Part shown: one piece after another, positions 1 through 8,771 of the stretch
Layout of the letters: each line of letters opens with the position of its first letter
How positions within the stretch are numbered: the stretch's first letter is position 1
From: Pseudoxanthomonas sp. YR558
GTDB lineage: Bacteria > Pseudomonadota > Gammaproteobacteria > Xanthomonadales > Xanthomonadaceae
Length of the DNA stretch: 64,000 bases
Direction of reading: 5' to 3'
Assembly: GCF_900116385.1 (NCBI RefSeq)
Contig: NZ_FPCI01000001.1
Location: forward strand, 744,001 to 808,000
Position numbers and translations under genes: made by a program
Notes under the pieces: model-generated
What the model was told of the DNA's origin: nothing
Seen by the model: only the letters and a program-made list of their open reading frames with translations
Databases searched by the model: none

Positions 1-2788
1 CTTCGGCGATGGTTTCGATGCCCAGCGTACCGGCCAGCGCAAGGATCGCGCGCACCAAGGCCAGGCTTTCGGGTCGCGCTTCGTTGCCCAGCCCGGAGAC
101 GAAACTGCGGTCGATCTTGAGCACCGAGATGGGGAAGCGATGCAGGTACGACAGCGCCGAAAAGCCGGTGCCGAAGTCGTCCAGTTGCGCAAGGATGCCG
201 TGCTGGCGCAGCGTGCGCAGGATGCGCAACGTCCGGGGCGCGTCATCAAGCAGCGCCACCTCGGTGATCTCCAGGCGTAGTTGCGACGGGTCGGCGCCCT
301 GCGCCTCGAACATGGCCAGCAGGCGGTCGGCGAAATCCGGCGAACGGAAATGCCGCGGCGACACGTTGACCGAGATGTAGCCCTCCACGCCACGCGCGAT
401 CTGCCGCACGACCTGTTCGTAAAGCAGCCAGTCGACCTGTTCGATCAGTCCGCTGTCCTCGCCCAGCCCGATGAATTCCGCCGGCAGCAGCAGGCCACGA
501 CGCTCGTGCTGCCAGCGCAGCAGCGCTTCGTGCCCGATCACGCGACCATCGTCCATCCGGCGGATGGGCTGGTAGAACGGCAGGAAATCGCGGTTGTTGA
601 TGGCGCGCCGCAGATCGGCTTCCAGGTCCAGGCTCTGCATCGCGGCTTCGCGCATCGCCTCGTCGAACAGCGCGGAGCGGTCGCGCCCCTGCTCCTTCGC
701 GCGGTACATCGCCGCGTCGGCGTCGCGCAGCAGTTCCTCGCCATTGCGGTAGCGGGGATGCCAGAGCGCGATGCCCAAACTGGCGGACGGGAACAATTCG
801 CGCCCTGCCACCCACATTGGCCGACCCAGCGCCGCGAGCAGGCGCTGGGCGAAATCGCGCACGTTCTCGACACCGTCGGCGTACTCGACCAGCAGGGCGA
901 ACTCGTCGCCGCCGAGTCGCGCGACCACGTCGTCGCCGCGCACGCTCATGGTGATGCGGCGCGCGACTTCGACCAATAGTTCGTCGCCAGCCGCATGCCC
1001 CATGCTGTCGTTGACGAGCTTGAACCGGTCCAGGTCGAGGAACAGCACCGCGAACGCCTGCCCGTCCCCATGGCGCGCGCGTTCGATCGCCGCCGACAGA
1101 CGGTCGAGCAGGTGCGGCCGGTTCGGCAAGCCGGTCAGCGCGTCATGCGTGGCCTGATAGGTGAGCTGCTGTTCAGCGCGCAGGCGTTCGCTGATCTGCC
1201 CGCGCAACTGGTGATTGGCTTCGTTGAGCTCGCGCGTGCGTTCCTCCACCCGGCGTTCCAGGTCCGCGTGCGCACTGCGCAGTCTGTCCTGGGTCAGCTG
1301 ACGGTCCAGGCCGTTGCCGATGTGGTGGGCGACGAAGGTCAGCAGGTTCTGGTCGTGCGACGTGAATTTCACTTCGTCGGAGTAACTCTGCACCACCACC
1401 GTACCGACGACATCCTCGCCGCGGAACAGCGGCACGCCCAGCCAGCTGTGCGCAGGCGGCCCGTGCTGTAACACCTTGCCCGCCTCGGCCAGCTGCCCGA
1501 TCACTTCGCGGTCCGCGAGCAGCGGACGGCCGGTGGCGACGACGTACTCCGTCAGGCCGTTGGTCATCCGGCGCGCCTTGCGCATCGGGTCGCGTTCGTC
1601 GATGGAGTACGGGAAGTTGAGCTCTTCGCCATCGTCCGAGATCAGCGCGATGTAGAAGTTGCGGGCATTGATGAGTTCGTCCACCACCACATGCACGTCG
1701 GCGTAGAAGCGCTCCAGGCTATCGGAGGTGATCGCCAGTTCGGTGATGCGGAACAGTGCGCGCTGCAGTTTCTCCGCCCGCTTGCGCTCCATGATCTCCG
1801 CCTGCAGTTCGCGGTTGGCGCGCTGCAGTTCGTGAGTGCGGACCGCCACGCGGTGCTCCAGCTCCACGTGGGCATGCTTGCGGTCCAGCGCCGTCAGGAT
1901 GTGCTGGGCCACGTAGCCCAGCAGGGCGCGGTCTTCATCGGCATAGCTGGCAGGTGTGTCGTAGCTCTGCACGACGATGGCGCCGCAGACACGGTCGTCG
2001 CGCCGCATCGGCACGCCCAGCCAGTCCAGGCTGTCGGGGCCATGCGAGGGGTCGCGGACGACGCCCAGTTTCTGCCGGATCACTGCCGACGGACCACGCA
2101 GCGGCTGCCCATGGCGCAGCAGCGCGAAGGTCATGCTGTTGGCCATCTCTTCTTCGCCGAACTCGCGCTCCGGCTCGGCGATGTACGGGTCGCGCTGGTC
2201 CGCGAAGTACAGGAAACGGACGGTGCGACGCTGGTCGTCGTAGAGGACGATGTAGCAGTTCTCCGCGTACATCAGCGAATTCACCACCGCGTGGATGCGA
2301 CGGAGCATCTCCGGCATCTCGAGGTCAGCACCGGCCAGGTCGGCGATCTCGTACAGCGCCTGCTGCAGGCGCTTGGATTTCTCCAACGAGACGATGCGCG
2401 CCTGCGCGCGCGACGCATCCAGTGTGGTCACCAGCAAGGTGCGGGCAAGCAGGAGCCAGGATTCTTCCTCCACCATCGAGAGCGGAGTCGGTAACGCCAC
2501 AGCGAGGGCGACCCGCGCGTTGCCGTCGGCGTTGTCCCAGGCATGCACGCGCAGGTCGGGACCGTCGTGTTCGACGATCGCCTCGGCCAGTGCATGCTCG
2601 GCGCGCCGCCGGAGCATGGCGGAGGCGCCCGGTGTGGCGCCGGCTCCGTTGCCCAGCGCCCAGTCCCGCCAGCAGACCGCCAGCTCCGCGCCTGCCGGCA
2701 GCAGCCCACGCAGGATCGACGCGATCCGCTCAGCGGGCGACGCGGGCGTACTGGCCGGATTGTCTGCGCTGATCGATGGCGTAGGCAT
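1..2788 (-). CDS. GAF-GAF-GGDEF-EAL cyclic-di-GMP signalling protein (3' end outside window)
   Basis: This is probably a cytoplasmic bifunctional diguanylate cyclase/phosphodiesterase. About 929 codons are visible and the stop lies beyond base 1. After a non-conserved N-terminus there are two GAF-like sensor modules (about residues 120-290 and 330-480), each followed by a predicted coiled-coil stretch (residue pattern ERKRAEKLQRAL and ERLRAEQQL). A GGDEF domain follows with an intact RLGGDEFAL signature near residue 626 and an upstream RGDD that fits the RxxD inhibitory I-site. The EAL domain has the GHEALLRW signature (Glu about 754) and DDFGTGFSALSYL, so both catalytic halves look intact as far as they can be read. 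No membrane segment is evident. The ATG at 2788 is the first good start. The gene diverges from the sigma-factor gene on the other strand. Which activity dominates, and what ligand the GAF modules bind, cannot be read from the sequence. Confidence 0.93.
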   Translation of the reverse strand, partial: MPTPSISADNPASTPASPAERIASILRGLLPAGAELAVCWRDWALGNGAGATPGASAMLRRRAEHALAEAIVEHDGPDLRVHAWDNADGNARVALAVALPTPLSMVEEESWLLLARTLLVTTLDASRAQARIVSLEKSKRLQQALYEIADLAGADLEMPEMLRRIHAVVNSLMYAENCYIVLYDDQRRTVRFLYFADQRDPYIAEPEREFGEEEMANSMTFALLRHGQPLRGPSAVIRQKLGVVRDPSHGPDSLDWLGVPMRRDDRVCGAIVVQSYDTPASYADEDRALLGYVAQHILTALDRKHAHVELEHRVAVRTHELQRANRELQAEIMERKRAEKLQRALFRITELAITSDSLERFYADVHVVVDELINARNFYIALISDDGEELNFPYSIDERDPMRKARRMTNGLTEYVVATGRPLLADREVIGQLAEAGKVLQHGPPAHSWLGVPLFRGEDVVGTVVVQSYSDEVKFTSHDQNLLTFVAHHIGNGLDRQLTQDRLRSAHADLERRVEERTRELNEANHQLRGQISERLRAEQQLTYQATHDALTGLPNRPHLLDRLSAAIERARHGDGQAFAVLFLDLDRFKLVNDSMGHAAGDELLVEVARRITMSVRGDDVVARLGGDEFALLVEYADGVENVRDFAQRLLAALGRPMWVAGRELFPSASLGIALWHPRYRNGEELLRDADAAMYRAKEQGRDRSALFDEAMREAAMQSLDLEADLRRAINNRDFLPFYQPIRRMDDGRVIGHEALLRWQHERRGLLLPAEFIGLGEDSGLIEQVDWLLYEQVVRQIARGVEGYISVNVSPRHFRSPDFADRLLAMFEAQGADPSQLRLEITEVALLDDAPRTLRILRTLRQHGILAQLDDFGTGFSALSYLHRFPISVLKIDRSFVSGLGNEARPESLALVRAILALAGTLGIETIAE

Positions 2789-3047
2789 GACCGTGTCCCG
2801 ACAGAGACGGTGCAAGTATCTGGATATCCCCCGGCGAGCATACCGCCTGCCGCCCCCTGAACGGAAACCGCGCCACAACCCCATCCCGGCCCGCGAGGCG
2901 TTCACCCTTCATGTGTGCAAGACGCTCGCCAGCGCCACCCTCGTCCTCATCGGCCCCGAAACCGCCTCGGCCGGGTGGCTGAACGCGTCGGCCGCGCTGC
3001 CCCGCCCCGGCTTCACGGCCGTGCGCGGACCGCTTACGCTGGTGGCG

Positions 3048-3602
3048 GTGAACGATCTTGCCGAACCCGCCGACGAAACCTTGATGCTGGCCTATGCCGC
3101 CGGCGACGCGTCGGCCTTCGAACAGCTCTACGCACGGCATCGCGGACCGCTCTACCGGTTCCTGCTGCGCCACCTGCGCGATGCGGCGCTGGCGGATGAG
3201 TTTTTCCAGGACACCTGGCAGCGTGTGATCGCCGCGCGCCAGGGTTGGAAACCGGAAGCGGCGTTCGGGACCTGGCTGTACCGGATCGCGCACAATCGGT
3301 TGAACGACCACTGGCGTGCGCTGAAGCACCGCCCGGCGGCCCCCGAGGACGCGGAAGCGCGCACCGAGCGCGTCCCGGACCCGGATACGCCCGAGCGGCA
3401 GCTGTCCGAGTTCGAGCAGCGGCGGCGGCTGCAGGTCGCGATGGATGAATTGCCCCCCGAACAGCGCGAAGTGCTGCTGTTGCGGTTGGAGCAGGAACTG
3501 ACTCTGGAGGAGATCGGCGAGATCACCGGCGTGGGCCGGGAAACCGTGAAATCGCGGTTGCGGTATGCGATGGACCGGTTGCGGTCGAGGTTGAACGAAT
3601 GA
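3048..3602 (+). CDS. ECF-type RNA polymerase sigma factor
   Basis: A 184-residue sigma-70 family factor with the two core ECF regions. Region 2 is seen at residues about 25-95 (the DEFFQDTWQRV and GTWLYRIAHNRL motifs, which contact core polymerase and the -10 element). Region 4 is near the C-terminus (ELTLEEIGEITGVGRETVKSRLR, a helix-turn-helix for the -35 element). The reading frame is open far upstream, but similarity starts around the GTG codons at 3042 and 3048; the second is used here and the choice is uncertain. The stop overlaps the ATG of the next gene (ATGA), so the two are probably co-translated. The following gene encodes a membrane protein that could be its anti-sigma factor. It is distinct from the rpoE gene at 27515-28132, so the window encodes two extracytoplasmic-function sigma factors. 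Confidence 0.92.
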   Translation: MNDLAEPADETLMLAYAAGDASAFEQLYARHRGPLYRFLLRHLRDAALADEFFQDTWQRVIAARQGWKPEAAFGTWLYRIAHNRLNDHWRALKHRPAAPEDAEARTERVPDPDTPERQLSEFEQRRRLQVAMDELPPEQREVLLLRLEQELTLEEIGEITGVGRETVKSRLRYAMDRLRSRLNE

Positions 3603-4711
3603 AGACGCCCCACGAACCCCTGACGCCCGAAGAACGCGCCCTGGCGCAGTCCCTGTCCAGGCTCGGCCCCCATGGCGGCCCATCGCCCGACCTGGATGCG
3701 CGCATCCTCGGCGCCGCCCGGGCGGCCGTGCAGGAAGCACCCGCGTCGCGCGGCGGGGCCGTGCGGTCATCGCGCCGGCGCTGGCCGCTTGGAATGGGCG
3801 TAGCCGCCTCCGTGCTGCTGGCCGCCGGGATCGCCTGGCAGTTGCGGCCCACCCACCAGATGCAGGCCGCCAGCGAGGTGCCTGTGCTGGCCCGGCATGA
3901 AACTGCGGTGATGTCTCCGCCCCTGGACCAGGCCATCGATGCCGCGGCGGCGCCGGAAGCGGACGTCGCGGCGGCTGCTGCGGCCGTCGAGTCCTACGAG
4001 CCGCCTGCCCCCGCCAAGAATCTCGCCCCGCCCAAGGTGGAGGCGGTGTCGGCACCGCCTGCTCCCCCCAGCCCCGCCCGCAAGAATGCCGAGGCCGCCG
4101 CGCGCCAGGAGCCTCCACCCAAGCGTGGGCCGCTGTCGATCATCCCCACCGTGCCGGGCCTGCCCGCGCCCGCCGAACCGACACTGGCGCGCAAGTCGAC
4201 GGTACCTCAGGCATTCCCTGAGGCCGTCGAAGATCGCGCAGCCGCGGAAGAAGGCGCCCTGCAGCAACAGTCCCGCCAACGCGCATTGGCGGAGCAACAA
4301 CGCGAACAGCAGCTGCGCAGCGAAAGCGAGCGTCGGTCGAGCGAAGCCAAAGCGGCCGCCGACTCCTCCGACACACTCGACGCCGTCATGGTCACCGGAT
4401 CTCGGCTTTCGAAGCAGGATGGCTATGTTGCGGCGCCGGCCGCGGCCCCTCCGCCGCCCCCGCCCGCCCCTGCCGCCAGCGCAGGCGCCGCGTCGCCCAG
4501 CGTGGCGCGCAACGCGCTGCGCCGGACCGAGCTGCAGGTGCCCGTGGACGAAGACGCGCGCCTGATGCCCGCTGAGTGGCTGGACCGGATCCGCCTGCGC
4601 CGCGATCTCGGCGACAGCGCCAACGCGCTGCGCAGCCTGCAGCTGTTCGTGCAGGAACATCCCTTCCAGCGCGTGCCGGACGACCTGCGACCGCTGCTGG
4701 GAACGCCGTGA
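3599..4711 (+). CDS. Putative anti-sigma factor: single-pass membrane protein with Ala/Pro-rich tail
   Basis: A 370-residue protein translationally coupled to the sigma gene by an ATGA overlap, which suggests it is the cognate anti-sigma factor. The first 60 residues are cytoplasmic-like (TPEERALAQSLSRL). One membrane segment follows at about residues 62-80 (LGMGVAASVLLAAGIAW), and the rest would be periplasmic. The periplasmic part is rich in Ala, Pro, Glu and Gln, with a charged, possibly coiled-coil stretch (residues about 205-250), a poly-Pro/Ala linker (about 280-300), and a compact C-terminal region (about 305-370). No classical zinc-binding HxxxCxxC motif is seen. Residues 260-274 read LDAVMVTGSRLSKQD, which resembles the start of the plug domain in TonB-dependent receptors. 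The function is inferred from context and topology; the family was not recognised with certainty. Confidence 0.7.
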   Translation: MKTPHEPLTPEERALAQSLSRLGPHGGPSPDLDARILGAARAAVQEAPASRGGAVRSSRRRWPLGMGVAASVLLAAGIAWQLRPTHQMQAASEVPVLARHETAVMSPPLDQAIDAAAAPEADVAAAAAAVESYEPPAPAKNLAPPKVEAVSAPPAPPSPARKNAEAAARQEPPPKRGPLSIIPTVPGLPAPAEPTLARKSTVPQAFPEAVEDRAAAEEGALQQQSRQRALAEQQREQQLRSESERRSSEAKAAADSSDTLDAVMVTGSRLSKQDGYVAAPAAAPPPPPPAPAASAGAASPSVARNALRRTELQVPVDEDARLMPAEWLDRIRLRRDLGDSANALRSLQLFVQEHPFQRVPDDLRPLLGTP

Positions 4712-5298
4712 CCGATACGCTCGCGGCGCGCGCCTCCCATCTGCTGGAGGTGAAGCACAGCCGTTTCCTCGCACTGGCCGCACCCGTCGCAACACCGGAC
4801 GACGCGCTCGCCTTCCTGCGCGATGTCGCCGTCCCCGACGCCACGCACAACTGCTGGGCATACCGGATCGGCAGCGAGTACCGCTCCAGCGACGATGGAG
4901 AACCCGCGGGGACCGCCGGCCGGCCGATCCTAAGCGCGATCGACGGCCAGGGTTACGACCGCGTAATGGTGGTGGTGACCCGCTGGTACGGCGGCATCAA
5001 GCTGGGTGCCGGCGGCCTGGTGCGCGCTTATGGCGGGGCGGCGGCGGAGTGCCTGCGGCAGGCGCCGCGCCTGCCCGTCGTGGCGATGGCCTCCCTGGTG
5101 CTGGTCTGTCCCTTCGACGATCTGGGCGCCGTGCATGGCGCGCTGGCCGCCCATCTGGCGGTGAAACAGGACGAATCGTTCGACGAATCCGGCGCCCGGC
5201 TCGCGATCGAACTCCCCGCCGATCGCGTGGACGCCTTGAAAACCCAGCTGCGCGACGCCACCCGTAATCGTGTGCGCGTGATGCCGGCCACGGCCTGA
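4708..5298 (+). CDS. YigZ/IMPACT family protein
   Basis: A 196-residue member of the YigZ/IMPACT family (UPF0029 N-terminal domain plus a DUF1949-like C-terminal domain). The conserved core is clear: DATHNCWAYRIG, SSDDGEPAGTAGRPIL and VVVTRWYGGIKLGAGGL. The eukaryotic member IMPACT regulates the kinase GCN2; the bacterial role is unsettled, although nucleic-acid binding has been suggested from structures. The GTG start at 4708 overlaps the TGA of the preceding gene by four bases, so it appears to belong to the same transcript as the sigma and anti-sigma genes. A functional link to that regulon is not otherwise supported. Confidence 0.9.
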   Translation: MTDTLAARASHLLEVKHSRFLALAAPVATPDDALAFLRDVAVPDATHNCWAYRIGSEYRSSDDGEPAGTAGRPILSAIDGQGYDRVMVVVTRWYGGIKLGAGGLVRAYGGAAAECLRQAPRLPVVAMASLVLVCPFDDLGAVHGALAAHLAVKQDESFDESGARLAIELPADRVDALKTQLRDATRNRVRVMPATA

Positions 5299-5319
5299 TG
5301 CGCTACGCGAGGCGCATGC

Positions 5320-5359
5320 GGGAGGCGCTGCGGGATCCCGACGGACCGCAACGCCTCCC
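5320..5359. repeat. Imperfect hairpin between yigZ-like gene and ABC transporter gene, REP-like
   Basis: GGGAGGCG (5320-5327) pairs with CGCCTCCC (5352-5359). After one mismatch, TGCGG (5329-5333) pairs with CCGCA (5346-5350), leaving a 12-base loop. There is no T-tract. The shape and the GGGAGGCG/CGCCTCCC ends resemble the short palindromic repeats scattered between genes in Xanthomonadaceae. No second copy was noticed in this window, so repeat status is a guess. Confidence 0.45.
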
Positions 5360-5385
5360 ACAGTCGCCTTGATCCGATCTTCCCG

Positions 5386-7161
5386 ATGACCGACAACGCC
5401 ACCGACACCCCCGACCCGTCCAAACCCAAGGCCAAGCTCGGCACGCTGCGCGCGCTGTGGCCCTTCGTGCGCCGGCATGCGGGCCTGTTCGCCGCCTGGC
5501 TGTGCGCGCTGGCGCTGGCGTCGGCGGCGACGCTGAGCTTCCCGGTCGCGTTCAAGCAGATGATCGATGGCGGTTTTCACAGCGGCGGGAACATCGATCG
5601 GGTGTTCCTGGGCGTCTTCATCGTCGTCCTGGTGCTCGCGATTGCCAGCGCGGCCCGCTTCTATTTCGTCTCGCTGCTCGGCGAGCGCGTCGTGGCCGAT
5701 CTTCGCAAGCAACTGTACGGGCACCTGGTCGGACTGGATGCCGAGTTCCATGACCGCACCCGCAGCGGCGAACTGGTCTCGCGCCTTTCCGCCGACAGTG
5801 AACTGCTTCGCAGCGTCGTGGGTAGCAGCATGTCGGTGGCCCTGCGCAGCAGCATCACCGTGATCGGCAGCATCGTGATGCTGTTCGTCACCAGCCCGAA
5901 GTTGGCGGCCTACGCACTGGTCGGCATTCCACTCGCGGTGCTGCCCATCGTGCTGGGCGCCCGCCGGCTGGAGAAGGCATCGCGCGCCAGCCAGGACCGC
6001 GTGGCCGACGCCAACACGCTTGCCAGCGAAACTCTGGGCGCCGTGCGCACCGTGCAGGCGCACGCGCGCGAGCCGTATGAACTCAAGCGCTTCGGCGATG
6101 CGGTAGCGGTCGCCGTGGAAACCGCGCGCAAGCGCATTCGCGCGCAGTCGCTGGTCACGGCCACGGTCATCACGCTGGTGTTCGGCGCCGTGGTGCTGGT
6201 GCTCTGGTCGGGTGCGCACGACGTGATCGGCGGACGCATGACGACGGGCGAACTCGGCCAGTTCGTCTTCTATGCCCTGATCGGCGGCGGCTCGGTGGGC
6301 GCCTTGGCCGAAGTCTGGAACGAACTGCAGCGCGCCGCCGGCGGCATGGGCCGGATCGCCGAACTCCTCAACGAAACGCCGACGATCCGCGCCCCCGCGG
6401 CGCCGCATCGCCTGCCTGCCCCGGTGAAGGGCGAGATCCGCTTCGACAACGTCTCGTTCCACTACCCCTCGCGGCCCGACCTTCCCGCGCTCGACGATTT
6501 CGACCTGACCGTCAACCCGGGCGAAACCGTCGCCCTGGTGGGCCCGTCCGGCGCCGGCAAGAGCACGGTGTTCTCGATGCTGCTGCGCTTCCACGACGCG
6601 CAGACCGGCAGCGTGCGCATGGACGGCGTGGACCTGCGCGACCTCGACCCAGCCGACTTGCGCGAACACATCGCGCTGGTGCCCCAGCAGCCGACGATCT
6701 TCGCCGCCAGCGCTGCCGAGAACATCCGCTACGGCAAGCTCGACGCCAACGACGCGCAACTGCAGGCCGCCGCCGAAGCCGCCGAGGCCGATGATTTCAT
6801 CCGCGAATTGCCGGGCGGCTTCGACAGCCCGCTGGGCGAGCGCGGCGCTCGCCTCTCCGGGGGACAGCAGCAGCGCATCGCGATCGCCCGCGCCCTGCTG
6901 AAGGACGCACCGGTGCTGCTGCTGGACGAAGCCACCAGCGCGCTGGATGCGCAGAGCGAGCGCGCCGTGCAGCACGCGCTGGAACGGCTGATGGATGGCC
7001 GCACCACGCTGGTGATCGCGCATCGCCTGGCCACCGTGCTGAAGGCCGACCGCATCGTCGTGATGGACCGTGGCCGCATCGTCGCCCAAGGCACGCACGC
7101 GGAGCTGCTGGCGCAGGACGGCCTGTACGCGGAGCTCGCGCGCCTGCAGTTCCTCGACTGA
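5386..7161 (+). CDS. ABC transporter half-molecule, fused permease and ATPase (MsbA/multidrug type)
   Basis: A 591-residue exporter half-transporter that should act in the inner membrane as a homodimer or heterodimer. The N-terminal half (about residues 25-320) is a six-helix ABC transmembrane domain with hydrophobic segments such as FAAWLCALALASAATLSF and FLGVFIVVLVLAIAS. The C-terminal ATPase contains the Walker A GPSGAGKST (about 386-394), the Q-loop region ALVPQQPTIF, the signature LSGGQQQRIAIARALL, the Walker B VLLLDEATSALD and the switch His (VIAHRLATV). The size fits MsbA-like and multidrug-type exporters (about 580-600 residues). The substrate cannot be assigned; nothing nearby points to lipid A or to a peptide. 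It lies about 90 bases after the YigZ-like gene, past a hairpin, so it may have its own promoter. Confidence 0.93.
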   Translation: MTDNATDTPDPSKPKAKLGTLRALWPFVRRHAGLFAAWLCALALASAATLSFPVAFKQMIDGGFHSGGNIDRVFLGVFIVVLVLAIASAARFYFVSLLGERVVADLRKQLYGHLVGLDAEFHDRTRSGELVSRLSADSELLRSVVGSSMSVALRSSITVIGSIVMLFVTSPKLAAYALVGIPLAVLPIVLGARRLEKASRASQDRVADANTLASETLGAVRTVQAHAREPYELKRFGDAVAVAVETARKRIRAQSLVTATVITLVFGAVVLVLWSGAHDVIGGRMTTGELGQFVFYALIGGGSVGALAEVWNELQRAAGGMGRIAELLNETPTIRAPAAPHRLPAPVKGEIRFDNVSFHYPSRPDLPALDDFDLTVNPGETVALVGPSGAGKSTVFSMLLRFHDAQTGSVRMDGVDLRDLDPADLREHIALVPQQPTIFAASAAENIRYGKLDANDAQLQAAAEAAEADDFIRELPGGFDSPLGERGARLSGGQQQRIAIARALLKDAPVLLLDEATSALDAQSERAVQHALERLMDGRTTLVIAHRLATVLKADRIVVMDRGRIVAQGTHAELLAQDGLYAELARLQFLD

Positions 7162-7232
7162 GGGTCGTCGCGCACGACAGCCCAGGGCACGTGGTCTAGG
7201 ATGCGGGGCATTGCCCCCGGGAGCCGCACCCG

Positions 7233-7610
7233 ATGTCCGATTCCCTGCCACCGCTGCTGCGCGGCCTGGGCACCCTGCTGATCCTGCTGACCAGCGCACT
7301 GGTCGTGACCGTGGAGCGGCGCGAGAACACCGCGCGTGTCGAACAGGCGCACATCGCCCGGGTCGCACTGAAGGCGGAGGAATCGCTGCCGCCAGGGCGC
7401 GCCGATACGGACGCGCTGACCCAGGAAGTGAAGCTGCTGCGCCTGCAGCTGCAGGACAACGACCTGGCCGACGACGTCTTCGAGAACCCGTGGTTCCAGT
7501 GGCTCGGCCTGCTGGGCACCGGCCTGATCGCCGCGTCGTTTTTTGCCGAATGGCGCCTCAAGCGCACCATCGCCCGCGCGGCGCGAGCGACGTCGCCGGA
7601 AGACGCCTAG
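7233..7610 (+). CDS. Small membrane protein of unknown function
   Basis: A 125-residue protein with two predicted membrane segments: one near the N-terminus (LGTLLILLTSALVVTV) and one near residue 95 (WLGLLGTGLIAASFFAEW). Between them is a charged, helix-prone region of about 60 residues (KLLRLQLQDNDLADDV) that may form a coiled coil. The C-terminus is basic. I do not recognise the family. It follows the ABC transporter by 71 bases in the same direction and its stop is only three bases from the end of the convergent desaturase gene. The spacing would allow co-transcription with the transporter, but a shared job is speculation. Confidence 0.7.
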   Translation: MSDSLPPLLRGLGTLLILLTSALVVTVERRENTARVEQAHIARVALKAEESLPPGRADTDALTQEVKLLRLQLQDNDLADDVFENPWFQWLGLLGTGLIAASFFAEWRLKRTIARAARATSPEDA

Positions 7611-7613
7611 CGG

Positions 7614-8771
7614 TTACGCGATGGCGTCGGCCGTCACCAGCGCCGGCATGCGGCGCGGACGGCTGGGAAACGCATGCCGCACGATCCGCCAGCACACCTG
7701 GCCGAATTGGGTAAACAGCGTACCGGTGTTGTAATGCTGTCCGTAGCGCGCGCAGATGGCCCGCACTTCCTTCGCCATCTCCGCGTAGCGGTTGGCGGGG
7801 ATGTCCGGATAGAAGTGGTGTTCGATCTGGTGGCTCAGGTTGCCCGACATGACGTTCATCAGGAAACCGCCGCGCAAGTTCGACGAACCCCGCAGCTGGC
7901 GCAGGTACCAATGGCCGCGCGACTCGTTCTTGATGCAGTCCTTCGGAAACGTCTCCGCGTTGGCGGTGAAGTGGCCGCAGAAGATGATCACGTAGGTCCA
8001 CACGTTGCGCAGGCCGTTGGCGACCATGTTGCCCAGCAGCACCGGCAGGAAGAACGGGCCGGCCAGTGCCGGATAGATCACGTAGTCCTTGGCCAGCTGG
8101 CGACCCATCTTGCGCACCACCGGCGCGGATTTCCGACGCAGCTGCTTGTTGGTCATCTTGCCGCTCCACCAGCGGCCCAGCTTCAGGTCCTGGATGGCGA
8201 TGCCCCACTGGAACAGCAGCGCGAATACCACGGCCACGAACGGCTGCACCAGGTAGAACGGACGCCACTTCTGTTCGGGGAAGATGCGCAGCAGGCCATA
8301 GCCGATGTCGTCGTCCAGGCCGCGCACGTTGGTGTAGGTGTGGTGGCGGAAATTGTGGGTGTGCCGCCAGTTGTCGCTGGTCGCCACGATGTCCCAGTCG
8401 TAGGTCTTGCCGTTGAGCTGCGGGTCGCCCATCCAGTCGTACTGGCCGTGGATGACGTTGTGGCCGAGTTCCATGTTGTCCAGGATCTTGCCCAGGCCCA
8501 GCGAGAACGCACCCAGCGCCCACAGCACCCAGAACAACCAGCCCACCGCGCTATCGGCCAGCCACAGGCCACCGGCGATGGCGGCGGCGAACAGCAGCAC
8601 GCGGCCGGTGAGGTTGCTGAAACGCACCGCCTTCACCACGTTGCGGATGTAGCGCGCATCGCGTGCGCCCAGCGTGGCGACGGTGCGCGCGCGCAGAGCG
8701 TCGAGTTCTTCGCCGAAGCGGTCCAGCTCTTCGACGGAAAGCTTGCGGTTGCGGGAAGAGGAAGTGGCCAT
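7614..8771 (-). CDS. Membrane fatty acid desaturase
   Basis: A 385-residue membrane-bound acyl desaturase that should introduce a double bond into membrane fatty acyl chains using a di-iron centre. The three histidine boxes are present: HNVIHGQ (about residue 115), HTHNFRHHTYTN (about 145) and HQIEHHFYPD (about 320). They are interspersed with membrane segments. The start at 8771 gives MATSSSRNRK, and its first base is the last base of the TGA stop of the reductase gene upstream (TGATG), so the two are translationally coupled. The reductase next door is the probable electron supplier. A FabR-type repressor gene lies on the other side of the reductase in the divergent direction, which supports a role in unsaturated fatty-acid supply. 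Regiospecificity is not readable from the sequence. Confidence 0.93.
   Translation of the reverse strand: MATSSSRNRKLSVEELDRFGEELDALRARTVATLGARDARYIRNVVKAVRFSNLTGRVLLFAAAIAGGLWLADSAVGWLFWVLWALGAFSLGLGKILDNMELGHNVIHGQYDWMGDPQLNGKTYDWDIVATSDNWRHTHNFRHHTYTNVRGLDDDIGYGLLRIFPEQKWRPFYLVQPFVAVVFALLFQWGIAIQDLKLGRWWSGKMTNKQLRRKSAPVVRKMGRQLAKDYVIYPALAGPFFLPVLLGNMVANGLRNVWTYVIIFCGHFTANAETFPKDCIKNESRGHWYLRQLRGSSNLRGGFLMNVMSGNLSHQIEHHFYPDIPANRYAEMAKEVRAICARYGQHYNTGTLFTQFGQVCWRIVRHAFPSRPRRMPALVTADAIA

Noticed and set aside
2789..3047. A small gene or RNA in the 259-base gap between the cyclic-di-GMP gene and the sigma gene
   Set aside because: The sigma reading frame stays open through it, but there is no conserved sequence, ribosome site or RNA-like structure; it probably only holds divergent promoters that I could not identify.
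4930..7368. A long open frame of more than 800 codons on the minus strand, opposite the YigZ-like and ABC transporter genes
   Set aside because: It is a shadow produced by high third-position G+C; it shows no domain, low-complexity His/Ala/Arg composition, and overlaps genes with clear motifs.
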